13,011 nucleotides of DNA. It comes from Clostridiales bacterium (lineage in GTDB: Bacteria; Bacillota; Clostridia; Oscillospirales; Ruminococcaceae). This document shows positions 1-6,424 of the stretch, in pieces. Below the pieces are notes generated by a model that saw only the letters and a program-made list of their open reading frames with translations, made no database searches and was not told the DNA's origin. The DNA lies in NCBI GenBank assembly GCA_012523875.1, contig JAAYSW010000065.1:1-13011 (forward strand), given 5' to 3'. The stretch's first letter is position 1. Each line of letters starts with the position of its first letter. Made by a program: the position numbers and the translations under genes.

Positions 1-58
1 CGAACCCCAGACACACGGCTTAGAAGGCCGTTGCTCTATCCTACTGAGCTATGGGCCC
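1..58 (-). tRNA. tRNA-Arg (anticodon TCT), 3' end cut by window edge
   Basis: Read on the minus strand, the gene starts with acceptor GGGCCCA, U8 and A9, and a D arm GCTC...GAGC. A 5-bp anticodon stem (ACGGC/GCCGT) encloses the loop CTTCTAA, giving anticodon TCT for AGA codons. The T arm begins (CTGGGGTTCG) but the rest of the T arm, the acceptor 3' strand and any CCA lie outside the window. It is the most distal visible gene of a seven-tRNA operon. Confidence 0.93.
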
Positions 59-68
59 AAACTTACAG

Positions 69-83
69 TAGCCGAAACGGCTA
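69..83 (-). other. Hairpin in the spacer between tRNA-Gly(TCC) and tRNA-Arg
   Basis: Perfect inverted repeat TAGCCG-AAA-CGGCTA. On the transcribed strand it follows directly after the CCA and six-U stretch of tRNA-Gly(TCC). The U run lies before the stem rather than after it, so it is not an intrinsic terminator. A spacer structure that guides tRNA 3'-end processing is a plausible inference. Confidence 0.5.
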
Positions 84-88
84 AAAAA

Positions 89-162
89 TGGAGCGGATGA
101 TGAGAATCGAACTCACGCTATCAGCTTGGAAGGCTGAAGTTCTACCACTGAACTACATCCGC
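89..162 (-). tRNA. tRNA-Gly (anticodon TCC)
   Basis: Complete cloverleaf on the minus strand. Acceptor GCGGATG pairs perfectly with CATCCGC, the anticodon stem TCAGC/GCTGA holds loop CTTCCAA (anticodon TCC, reads GGA/GGG), and the T arm is GTGAG-TTCGATT-CTCAT. The terminal CCA is encoded. It lies 6 bases downstream of the other glycine tRNA in the same operon. Confidence 0.96.
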
Positions 163-168
163 ACGGTA

Positions 169-243
169 TGGAGCGGAAGACGAGATTCGAACTCGCGACC
201 CTCGCCTTGGCAAGGCGATGCTCTACCACTGAGCCACTTCCGC
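169..243 (-). tRNA. tRNA-Gly (anticodon GCC)
   Basis: Complete cloverleaf on the minus strand. Acceptor GCGGAAG pairs perfectly with CTTCCGC, the anticodon stem TCGCC/GGCGA holds loop TTGCCAA (anticodon GCC, reads GGC/GGT), and the T arm is GCGAG-TTCGAAT-CTCGT. CCA is encoded. Its acceptor and D arm resemble the neighbouring tRNA-Gly(TCC), as expected for isoacceptors read by one glycyl-tRNA synthetase. Confidence 0.96.
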
Positions 244-274
244 AAACGACTCCTCGGCAAAGTCTACCTTGCGC

Positions 275-304
275 ATCTTTTGCACTCCTGTTTGAGGTTG
301 TCAA
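275..304 (-). promoter_or_regulatory. Possible weak internal promoter for the Gly-Gly-Arg tRNA genes
   Basis: The 85-base spacer between tRNA-Tyr and tRNA-Gly(GCC) is much longer than the other spacers (3 to 15 bases). On the minus strand it has a perfect -35 hexamer TTGACA (299-304). At a spacing of 18 there is only a weak -10, AAAGAT (275-280). It could be a secondary start or chance. Confidence 0.25.
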
Positions 305-314
305 TGTTCCGCAT

Positions 315-329
315 ACAATAAGGTATTGT
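315..329 (-). other. Hairpin at the 3' end of tRNA-Tyr
   Basis: Inverted repeat ACAATA-CCT-TATTGT on the transcribed strand. It begins on the last base of the encoded CCA of tRNA-Tyr and extends into the long spacer. No U tract follows, so termination here is unlikely. A processing role is inferred. Confidence 0.4.
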
Positions 330-413
330 GGTGGAGGGAGATGGATTTGAACCATCGAAAGCTCAGCTAACGGATTTACAGTCCGCCCCCTTTAGCCACT
401 CGGGCATCCCTCC
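329..413 (-). tRNA. tRNA-Tyr (anticodon GTA)
   Basis: Class II tRNA on the minus strand with a long variable arm. Acceptor GGAGGGA pairs with TCCCTCC, and the anticodon loop reads CTGTAAA (anticodon GTA). The T arm is GATGG-TTCAAAT-CCATC, and CCA is encoded. The 85-base length and G-rich D loop fit bacterial tRNA-Tyr. Confidence 0.96.
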
Positions 414-416
414 ACG

Positions 417-491
417 TGGAGCTGGCGATCGGAGTCGAACCAACAACCTGCTGATTACAAATCAGCTGCTCTGCCATTGAGCCACGCCAGC
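417..491 (-). tRNA. tRNA-Thr (anticodon TGT)
   Basis: Complete cloverleaf on the minus strand. Acceptor GCTGGCG pairs perfectly with CGCCAGC, anticodon loop TTTGTAA gives TGT (reads ACA), and the T arm is GTTGG-TTCGACT-CCGAT with G-U pairs. CCA is encoded. Spacers of 14 bases to tRNA-Asp and 3 bases to tRNA-Tyr indicate one transcript. Confidence 0.96.
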
Positions 492-505
492 GTGACTTAT
501 TGAAT

Positions 506-582
506 TGGCGACCCGGAACGGGCTCGAACCGTCGACCTCCAGCGTGACAGGCTGGCATTCTAACCAACTGAACTACCGGGCC
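506..582 (-). tRNA. tRNA-Asp (anticodon GTC)
   Basis: Complete cloverleaf on the minus strand. Acceptor GGCCCGG pairs with CCGGGTC (one G-U), the anticodon stem is CAGCC/GGCTG-like with loop CTGTCAC giving anticodon GTC, and the discriminator base is G73, the known AspRS identity base. CCA is encoded. It lies 5 bases downstream of tRNA-Val. Confidence 0.96.
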
Positions 583-587
583 GCGTG

Positions 588-663
588 TGGTGGGAGTTAC
601 AGGACTTGAACCTGTGACCCCCTGCTTGTAAGGCAGATGCTCTCCCAGCTGAGCTATGCTCCC
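588..663 (-). tRNA. tRNA-Val (anticodon TAC), with two unpaired acceptor positions
   Basis: First gene of the tRNA operon. The D arm GCTC...GAGC, anticodon stem TCTGC/GCAGG with loop CTTACAA (anticodon TAC), T arm ACAGG-TTCAAGT-CCTGT and encoded CCA are all intact. The acceptor 5' strand GGGAGCA faces AACTCCC. Pairs 1-5 form, but C6 faces A67 and A7 faces A66. The gene is probably functional, but the lower acceptor stem is weakened, which is unlike the other tRNAs here. Confidence 0.9.
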
Positions 664-671
664 AACCATCA

Positions 672-696
672 GCTAAAAAAATATATCTTATTTAGC
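672..696 (-). other. AT-rich hairpin in the tRNA operon leader
   Basis: GCTAAA and TTTAGC arms enclose a 13-base AT-rich centre, between the predicted transcription start (about 699) and the first tRNA (663). It may help leader removal, but this is inferred from position only. Confidence 0.35.
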
Positions 697-705
697 GACT
701 TATTT

Positions 706-734
706 ATTTTATCATACAAGCTTGGAAATGTCAA
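706..734 (-). promoter_or_regulatory. Promoter of the tRNA operon
   Basis: On the minus strand, a perfect -35 TTGACA (729-734), a 17-base spacer and -10 TAAAAT (706-711). Transcription should start near 699-700, about 36 bases before tRNA-Val. This is the near-consensus vegetative sigma-A pattern expected for stable RNA genes. The region between recG and this promoter shows no clear terminator. Confidence 0.85.
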
Positions 735-822
735 TACTTTTTTATGATAATTTATCTTTTTATGCATATTGTATAATTAATCAACATTATTTAGTTATAT
801 TTTAATGGTTTTCACAGGGATG

Positions 823-2865
823 CTAATTTAAACTATTCTCTCCACTCCCACCAAAAAGCCTTATTACCTCTATTCTAAGCCCACTGTTTTTAGGTAGCTT
901 CAGCTCCGAATCTTCAGCAATAATCTCCCTTGCTACTATCTGTGTAATCCTCATAAGCTCCATATCTCCAGCAATATCTGCAATTTTGAGTTGCGGTAAA
1001 CCATGCTGTTTTTCGCCAAAAAAATCTCCAGGACCCCTTAGTTTTAAATCCTCCTCTGATATTTTAAAACCATCAGTAGTATTACTCATAATCCTAAGCC
1101 TATGTTTTACCTCTTCATTGGCATTATCTGTTACAAGAATGCAATAACTTTGAGCCTTACCCCTGCCAACACGCCCACGAAGCTGATGAAGTTGTGAAAG
1201 TCCGAATCTATCCGAATTTTCTATCATCATAACAACAGCATTTGGCACATCAACCCCAACCTCAATAACTGTTGTGCTTACAAGTAAATCCATCCTGCCA
1301 TTACGAAAATCATTCATAACGCTTTCTTTATCGGCTGAATTCATCCTGCCATGTAGCAATCCTACATTATAACCACGAAATTCATTGTCTTGTAATGCTT
1401 GTGCGTAAGATGTTACAGCGGTTAAATCATTATTGTTGTCTTCTATCATTGGACAAACAATATATGCCTGTTTTTTCTCATCAAGTCTTTCCCTAATAAA
1501 ATTATATGCTCTCTCCCTAAGTTTACCTGTTACAGCAAATGTTTCAATCTTTACCCTACCCTTTGGTAATTCATTCAATATTGATATATCCAAATCACCA
1601 TAAATAATCAGTGCAAGAGTCCTTGGAATTGGTGTTGCTGACATTACAAGCTTATGGGGGCTCCCCCCCTTTTCGGCGAGTGCTGCACGTTGTGCAACTC
1701 CAAAACGATGCTGTTCATCTGTGATAACAAGTGCTAACTTTTTGAATATTGTGCTTTTCTGAATTATGGCATGAGTTCCCACAACGACCCCTATTTCACC
1801 ATTTAAAATTTGCTCTTTAACAGTTTTTTTCTGCTTTAAAGTTAGTGAACCTGTCAATAGGCAAACTTCCACGCCGAGTGGCCCTAAGAACTGAGAAAGT
1901 GTATTATAATGCTGTGTAGCGAGAATTTCAGTAGGAGCCATCAAGGCACTTTGATAACCATTAAGATACACAAAATAGCAAGCCGCAGCAGCTACAGCCG
2001 TCTTACCACTACCGACATCTCCCTGTAAAAGCCTATTCATTGGCACGTCAAGACATAAATCAGCATTTATCTCTGATATGGCGTTCTTTTGTGCGTTGGT
2101 GAGTTCAAAAGGGAATGCCTCAAAAAGCTTCCCCATATTAGCATCTCCATCCATTTTAATTGCTGATTTCTTTTTATTTCTACCCTTTAGCATGAGCATA
2201 CCTAATTGCAATTTCAGCAGTTCATCAAAAGCAAGCCTTCTTTTAGCCCTATCAAGCATTTCCTTACTCTGCGGAAAATGTATATTTCTTATTGCCTCCA
2301 TTAGGCTACAAAGATTATTTTCTTTAATTATATCATTCGGCAAAACTTCAATCGGCTCGCTCTCCATAACTTGTAAACAGGCTTTCATATTCGTTTGTAT
2401 CATCTTTCCAGTCAACCCCTCTGTCAAGGGATAAATCGGTTGAAAAAGTTCTTTCGAATCGCCTGAAATGATATGGGGGGAATTAATCTCCTTTTTAAGC
2501 AAATCGCCAACAATCTTCCCATGAAAATAATATTCCTTACCAACCCTCAATTCATTGAAAGCGTAGTAATTATTGAATATTACAATTAAAAAATCGTTTT
2601 CACCATCATTTGCAATTGCCTTAAAAATCATTAAACCACTACGGGCACGTTGCTCAGTTAATTTCTTTACTACCGTACCCTTTAGTACAGAGTATTCATT
2701 AATCGGTGCATCGATAACAGCTGTAATTTGCGTATAGTCAGTATAATCCCTAGGAAAATGATGTAAAAGTTCATATGGTGTTGTAATTCCGAGTTTTTCA
2801 TATAGCTTTGTACGCTTCTCACCAACACCTTTTAGTTTATTTATATTATTAAAAAGTCTTGTCAT
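823..2865 (-). CDS. recG: ATP-dependent DNA helicase RecG
   Basis: Superfamily 2 double-stranded DNA translocase that reverses stalled replication forks and remodels Holliday junctions and R-loops in the cytoplasm. The 680 residues match the usual full length. In order: a helix-hairpin-helix-like segment (LKGVGEKR, 11-18), an OB-fold wedge domain (about 55-150), then the helicase core. The core has a Q-like motif near 255-265, Walker A GDVGSGKT (282-289), DEQH box (383-386), motif III SAT (409-411), TTVIEVGVDVP (531-541) and QLHQLRGRVGRG (558-569). The C-terminal TRG segment follows. The ATG is preceded by GAGGTG at 7 bases. It is the last gene of the yloU-yloV-trpB2-recG group, 77 bases after trpB2. 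recG next to yloV is a known Firmicutes order. No terminator is evident after the stop. Confidence 0.98.
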   Translation of the reverse strand: MTRLFNNINKLKGVGEKRTKLYEKLGITTPYELLHHFPRDYTDYTQITAVIDAPINEYSVLKGTVVKKLTEQRARSGLMIFKAIANDGENDFLIVIFNNYYAFNELRVGKEYYFHGKIVGDLLKKEINSPHIISGDSKELFQPIYPLTEGLTGKMIQTNMKACLQVMESEPIEVLPNDIIKENNLCSLMEAIRNIHFPQSKEMLDRAKRRLAFDELLKLQLGMLMLKGRNKKKSAIKMDGDANMGKLFEAFPFELTNAQKNAISEINADLCLDVPMNRLLQGDVGSGKTAVAAAACYFVYLNGYQSALMAPTEILATQHYNTLSQFLGPLGVEVCLLTGSLTLKQKKTVKEQILNGEIGVVVGTHAIIQKSTIFKKLALVITDEQHRFGVAQRAALAEKGGSPHKLVMSATPIPRTLALIIYGDLDISILNELPKGRVKIETFAVTGKLRERAYNFIRERLDEKKQAYIVCPMIEDNNNDLTAVTSYAQALQDNEFRGYNVGLLHGRMNSADKESVMNDFRNGRMDLLVSTTVIEVGVDVPNAVVMMIENSDRFGLSQLHQLRGRVGRGKAQSYCILVTDNANEEVKHRLRIMSNTTDGFKISEEDLKLRGPGDFFGEKQHGLPQLKIADIAGDMELMRITQIVAREIIAEDSELKLPKNSGLRIEVIRLFGGSGENSLN

Positions 2866-2899
2866 ACTAACACCTCATATTTGTCATCAATAGATTATT

Positions 2900-2920
2900 G
2901 GGGTAGATTAAATCTACCCC
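2900..2920. terminator. Perfect hairpin between trpB2 and recG, possible weak terminator
   Basis: Arms GGGGTAGATT and AATCTACCCC form a perfect 10-base inverted repeat around one central A (realistically 8 bp with a 5-base loop). It sits 22 bases after the trpB2 stop and 34 bases before recG. On the minus strand the following bases are AATAATCTATTG, without a proper U run. It may therefore be a partial terminator or an mRNA-stabilising or processing structure that tunes recG relative to trpB2. Confidence 0.4.
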
Positions 2921-2942
2921 ATATAATAAAATTTAATTATAC

Positions 2943-4307
2943 TTAAATTTTTGGCAATGTATCAAAGCCCCTCTGCAAATCCTCTTCAGTAGGGATACTA
3001 TCAGTCATAGTTCCTTCATTATATGACATATACGCAGCCAAATCAAAATATCCTGTACCTGTTAAGCCAAAGATTATTGTCTTATCTTCACCAGTTTCCT
3101 TACATTTTAATGCTTCATCAATTGCTACACGAATTGCATGTGATGATTCTGGTGCAGGCAATGTACCTTCAGTTTTAGCAAACACAGAAGCGGCAGCAAA
3201 TACACTTGTTTGTTCAACAGCTACAGCATCCATATATTTGTCATGATATAATTTTGAAACAATCGGTGACATACCATGGAAACGAAGCCCCCCTGAATGG
3301 TTTGGGGATGGCATAAATCCACTTCCTAACGTGTACATTCTCATAAGAGGAGTTGTTTGACCAGTATCGCCAAAATCAAGAGCAAACTTACCCCTTGTGA
3401 GTGATGGACATGACGCAGGCTCAACAGCAATAAATTGTATATCATTTTTACCATTAATTTTATCAGCCATGAATGGCGAAATCAAACCTCCCAGATTTGA
3501 ACCCCCACCCGCACAACCAATGATTATATCAGGTTTTATATCATATTTTTCACAAGCAATTTTTGTTTCCATACCAATAATAGATTGATGTAAAACCACA
3601 TGATTAAGTACGCTTCCTAACACATAACGACAGTTCTCAGTTTTTGCGGCTACCTCCATAGCTTCAGAAATTGCACATCCAAGCGAGCCACCTGTACCAG
3701 GATTTTTAGCAAGAATCTTTCTTCCAATCTCCGTTGTATCAGATGGTGAAGGAATTACCTTTCCGCCATAAGTTTCAATTACACCTTTTCTATAAGGCTT
3801 TTGTTCAGCAGAAACCTTAACCATATAAACAGTCAAATCGACATCATAGAACGCACAAGCCATAGCTAGAGCAGTTCCCCATTGACCCGCACCCGTTTCC
3901 GTTGTAAGATGTGTTAAACCTTGTTTTTTTGCATAATATACCTGTGCCGCTGCTGAATTTAGCTTATGAGAACCAGATGTATTTGTTCCCTCAAATTTAT
4001 AATATATCTTAGCAGGTGTACCTAATGCTTTTTCTAAGTTATATGCTCTTATTAATGGTGATGGGCGAAACATCTTATAGAAATCCTGAATCTCTTGAGG
4101 TATATCTATATATTTATCAGTAGTGTTAAACTCCTGAGAAATCAAATCCTCACAAAAAACAGGTGCCAAATCCTCTGGCGTACAATATTCGCCTGTCGCA
4201 GGATTAACAAATGGTTCAGGAACTTCTTTCATATCTGCCTTGATATTATGCCACTGCTTAGGCATCTCCTCTTCTGATAAATAAATCTTATACGGAATCT
4301 TATTCAT
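2943..4307 (-). CDS. TrpB2-type tryptophan synthase beta-like PLP enzyme
   Basis: Fold-type II pyridoxal-phosphate enzyme of the TrpB2 branch. The family condenses indole and L-serine to tryptophan, usually without a tightly bound TrpA partner. At 454 residues it has the extended N-terminus typical of TrpB2 and is longer than classical TrpB (about 400). Visible motifs: RPSPL (81-85), GSHKLNSA with the PLP lysine K115, TETGAGQWG (136-144) with the catalytic glutamate equivalent E137, and the phosphate-binding GCAGGGSN loop (264-271). The ATG has GAAAGGG about 12 bases upstream, a loose spacing. No trpA or other trp gene is nearby, and it stands between yloV and recG. It could be a salvage enzyme using free indole, or act as a serine beta-eliminase. 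The family assignment is firm; the physiological role is inferred. Confidence 0.93.
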   Translation of the reverse strand: MNKIPYKIYLSEEEMPKQWHNIKADMKEVPEPFVNPATGEYCTPEDLAPVFCEDLISQEFNTTDKYIDIPQEIQDFYKMFRPSPLIRAYNLEKALGTPAKIYYKFEGTNTSGSHKLNSAAAQVYYAKKQGLTHLTTETGAGQWGTALAMACAFYDVDLTVYMVKVSAEQKPYRKGVIETYGGKVIPSPSDTTEIGRKILAKNPGTGGSLGCAISEAMEVAAKTENCRYVLGSVLNHVVLHQSIIGMETKIACEKYDIKPDIIIGCAGGGSNLGGLISPFMADKINGKNDIQFIAVEPASCPSLTRGKFALDFGDTGQTTPLMRMYTLGSGFMPSPNHSGGLRFHGMSPIVSKLYHDKYMDAVAVEQTSVFAAASVFAKTEGTLPAPESSHAIRVAIDEALKCKETGEDKTIIFGLTGTGYFDLAAYMSYNEGTMTDSIPTEEDLQRGFDTLPKI

Positions 4308-4361
4308 TTCTAATTCAAACCCTTTCTATTATTTGCCTATCAGCGTGCAGAACACTAATCA

Positions 4362-4486
4362 CCTGTCGGCATGAGGCTGCCGCCTCAAACTCCGCTAAAT
4401 GCAAGCCTATCGGCATGAGGCTGCCGCCTCAAACTCTGCTAAATGCAAGCCTATCGGCATGAGACTGCCGCCTCAAACTCCGCTAA
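4362..4486. repeat. Three tandem copies of a 44-base G+C-rich repeat
   Basis: Copies begin at 4362, 4406 and 4450. The first two are 44 bases and the third stops after 37. They differ at only three positions. A degenerate start of a further copy (CCTATCAGCGTGCAG, from 4336) precedes them. Each unit contains two overlapping, mutually exclusive stems: CGGCA-TGAGGC-TGCCG and TGAGGC-TGCC-GCCTCA. Copies are contiguous without spacers. The array is clearly richer in G+C than its surroundings and would lie in the 5' untranslated region of trpB2. The 44-base period and in-frame stops argue against coding. I infer a dispersed genomic repeat family, unproven from one locus. Confidence 0.9.
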
Positions 4487-4501
4487 GCTTTTTAAAAAAA
4501 A

Positions 4502-4517
4502 CTTAACCAAAAACTTT
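4502..4517. repeat. 16-base direct repeat, copy A
   Basis: CTTAACCAAAAACTTT, identical to the copy at 4625-4640 and in the same orientation, 123 bases apart. It sits right beside the 44-base tandem array, behind an A-rich run. Confidence 0.8.
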
Positions 4518-4590
4518 TATATTAGCATATTTGTGTTTAAATAATACCACTTAATTAAGTTGAATTGGTTTGCTTAAAATTCACTGTACT

Positions 4591-4615
4591 AAAAATACAG
4601 GTGGCAGTTTGCCAC
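4591..4615 (-). terminator. Likely intrinsic terminator of yloV
   Basis: On the minus strand a 6-bp stem GTGGCA-AAC-TGCCAC (4601-4615) is followed within four bases by a U-rich TATTTTT (4591-4597). It begins about 40 bases after the yloV stop. If active, trpB2 and recG would need their own promoter in the remaining part of the gap, where I see no convincing one. Confidence 0.55.
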
Positions 4616-4624
4616 TGAAAAAAG

Positions 4625-4640
4625 CTTAACCAAAAACTTT
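4625..4640. repeat. 16-base direct repeat, copy B
   Basis: Second identical copy of CTTAACCAAAAACTTT, 15 bases after the yloV stop on the minus strand. Here it is flanked by AAAAAAG and by the GTGGCA hairpin rather than by the 44-base array. Confidence 0.8.
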
Positions 4641-4655
4641 GTGTTTTATTCGCCA

Positions 4656-6308
4656 CTACTCTACAGAAATTATATAGTAGTAAATGGACTGACCACCATT
4701 CAATAACATAACTTCTATTTTATCACCAACTCGTGATTGGAGCATCGTCTGAAGCTTTTCAGCATTCTCATCAGTAACATCAGCCCCATAAATGAGAGTT
4801 ATATAATTTGTATCACTCTTAACCAACCTTCTCGCTAACTTCATAGCAGCCTTAGTTACGTCCTTGGCAGTAAAAGCAAGTTTACTATTATCAAGTGCAA
4901 GTATTTCACCCTTCTTAATTGAATATCCCTCATATTCAGAATCCCTTGCGGCAAAAGTAATCTGCCCAGTAGAAACTCTCTCCATAGCCTTAGTCATCAT
5001 AATTCTGTTCTCTATAAAATCAAGGGTTTCATCAAACGCAAGCATAGCTGAAATTCCCTGCGGTATAGTCCTAGTTTGTAACACACAAACACTTCTATCT
5101 GCAAGCTTAATCGCTTGTTCAGCAGCCATAATTATATTTTTATTATTCGGTAGTACGAATACTGTTTCAGCAGGAGTTGAATGTATCGCCCTCAAGATAT
5201 CATCAGTTGATGGATTCATGGTCTGTCCACCTGATACAACAACATCAACACCCAAGTCCTTAAACATTGCTTCTATTCCGCTTCCCATTGCAACAGTAAC
5301 AAATCCGAACTTCTTTTCAGGTTTGACTGGTACAAATTCCTGAATCGCTTTAATTTTATTATCACGAACTCTACTTTGGTGCTGTTCACGCATATTTTCA
5401 ATCTTAATATCTACAAGCGCCCCAAACTGCAAACCTCTCTCTAATGCCTTACCTGGATGGTCTGTATGCACATGTATCTTAATTATTTCATCATCCTCAA
5501 CCACGACCATGCTATCACCAATTGTTTCAAGATAAGCTCTAAGGACGGATGCATCCTTCCCATCCTCTTTTTTATTAATAATAAATTCTGTACAGTATGT
5601 GAATGTGATTACCACATCATCAACATCCCCAACAGCAGTACTAATATTTTCATGACTTTTAATTGAAATAGCTGAATCATTCTCAGCTTTTATAATCTCT
5701 CCACCCTTAAACACTTCAAGCATAGCTTCAAATATTACAAGAAGCCCCTTGCCCCCTGCATCAACAACCCCTGCTTTCTTCAAAACTGGTAACATATCAG
5801 GAGTTCTATCAAGTGTAGCAGATGCCTCATCGCAAACTTCTTGCCAAAGCAAAGCCACATCATTAGTCGATTTTGAAACTTCCCTCGCCTTCACACTAGC
5901 AAGCCGAGCAACAGTTAATATTGTTCCCTCCGTCGGTTTCATAACAGCCTTATATGCCGCCGCAACACCCAATTCAAGAGCATTCGCCATATCCTCACAA
6001 GTAGCAGTTTTCAATCCATTCAAACCATTTGAGACCCCCCTAAAAAGCAAGGATAGTATAACACCTGAATTCCCCCTAGCACCTCTTAAAAGTGCTGAAG
6101 CAGCAATTTCAGATGCCTGTGAAACTGTTACAGAATCATCAAGCAAATTTAATTCCCTAGCAGCAGCACTCATTGTTGCAGACATATTTGTACCTGTATC
6201 CCCATCAGGAACAGGGTATACATTTAGCTCATCAATTTCACGTTTTTTGTTCGCAATGCTGATAGCACCTGAAATTATTGCATCCCTTAGCAAGCTACCA
6301 TTAATCAC
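4656..6308 (-). CDS. yloV: DAK2 domain protein YloV, fatty acid kinase FakA family
   Basis: Cytoplasmic kinase subunit of the FakA/YloV family. The family phosphorylates fatty acids held by a FakB (DegV-like) carrier and so feeds exogenous acids into phospholipid synthesis. At 550 residues it is the full family length. The N-terminal DAK2 (DhaL-like) domain (about 1-200) has the nucleotide/Mg site PVPDGDTGTNM (32-42), LLRGARGNSGVILS (73-86) and VVDAGGKGL (181-189). The middle domain carries Cys239 and His279-x-His281, an arrangement like the metal site reported for FakA. The C-terminal domain follows (about 330-550). The start is GTG, chosen because it gives the family N-terminus INGSLLRDAIISGA and has AGAGGG five bases upstream. 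yloU lies 116 bases upstream, the conserved pairing. No fakB is visible in this window. Confidence 0.95.
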   Translation of the reverse strand: MINGSLLRDAIISGAISIANKKREIDELNVYPVPDGDTGTNMSATMSAAARELNLLDDSVTVSQASEIAASALLRGARGNSGVILSLLFRGVSNGLNGLKTATCEDMANALELGVAAAYKAVMKPTEGTILTVARLASVKAREVSKSTNDVALLWQEVCDEASATLDRTPDMLPVLKKAGVVDAGGKGLLVIFEAMLEVFKGGEIIKAENDSAISIKSHENISTAVGDVDDVVITFTYCTEFIINKKEDGKDASVLRAYLETIGDSMVVVEDDEIIKIHVHTDHPGKALERGLQFGALVDIKIENMREQHQSRVRDNKIKAIQEFVPVKPEKKFGFVTVAMGSGIEAMFKDLGVDVVVSGGQTMNPSTDDILRAIHSTPAETVFVLPNNKNIIMAAEQAIKLADRSVCVLQTRTIPQGISAMLAFDETLDFIENRIMMTKAMERVSTGQITFAARDSEYEGYSIKKGEILALDNSKLAFTAKDVTKAAMKLARRLVKSDTNYITLIYGADVTDENAEKLQTMLQSRVGDKIEVMLLNGGQSIYYYIISVE

Positions 6309-6336
6309 AATATCCCTCTCCCCCCGCAGATAAATC

Positions 6337-6365
6337 TTAATATATTATATATTTTCACCAGTCAA
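6337..6365 (-). promoter_or_regulatory. Possible second promoter ahead of yloV
   Basis: In the 116-base yloU-yloV gap, the minus strand has -35 TTGACT (6360-6365), a 17-base spacer and -10 TATTAA (6337-6342). This would place a start about 20 bases before the yloV GTG and let it be expressed apart from yloU. Confidence 0.45.
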
Positions 6366-6424
6366 GCTATTCCTCTGCGGAGAAAAGCCCAACATTATTA
6401 ATTGCTTTATTAAATTATAAAGTG

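Noticed and set aside
88..669. Several short open reading frames on both strands over the tRNA cluster
   Set aside because: They overlap seven well-formed tRNA genes and have no ribosome binding sites or protein-like conservation.
4362..4486. CRISPR array
   Set aside because: The 44-base units are contiguous and almost identical, with no variable spacers and no cas genes.
4308..4655. T-box or tryptophan attenuator upstream of trpB2
   Set aside because: No T-box consensus, no Trp-rich leader peptide and no terminator/antiterminator pair with a U run directly upstream of the gene could be found.
4864..5343. 159-residue plus-strand open reading frame
   Set aside because: Antisense shadow of yloV, with no binding site or family resemblance.
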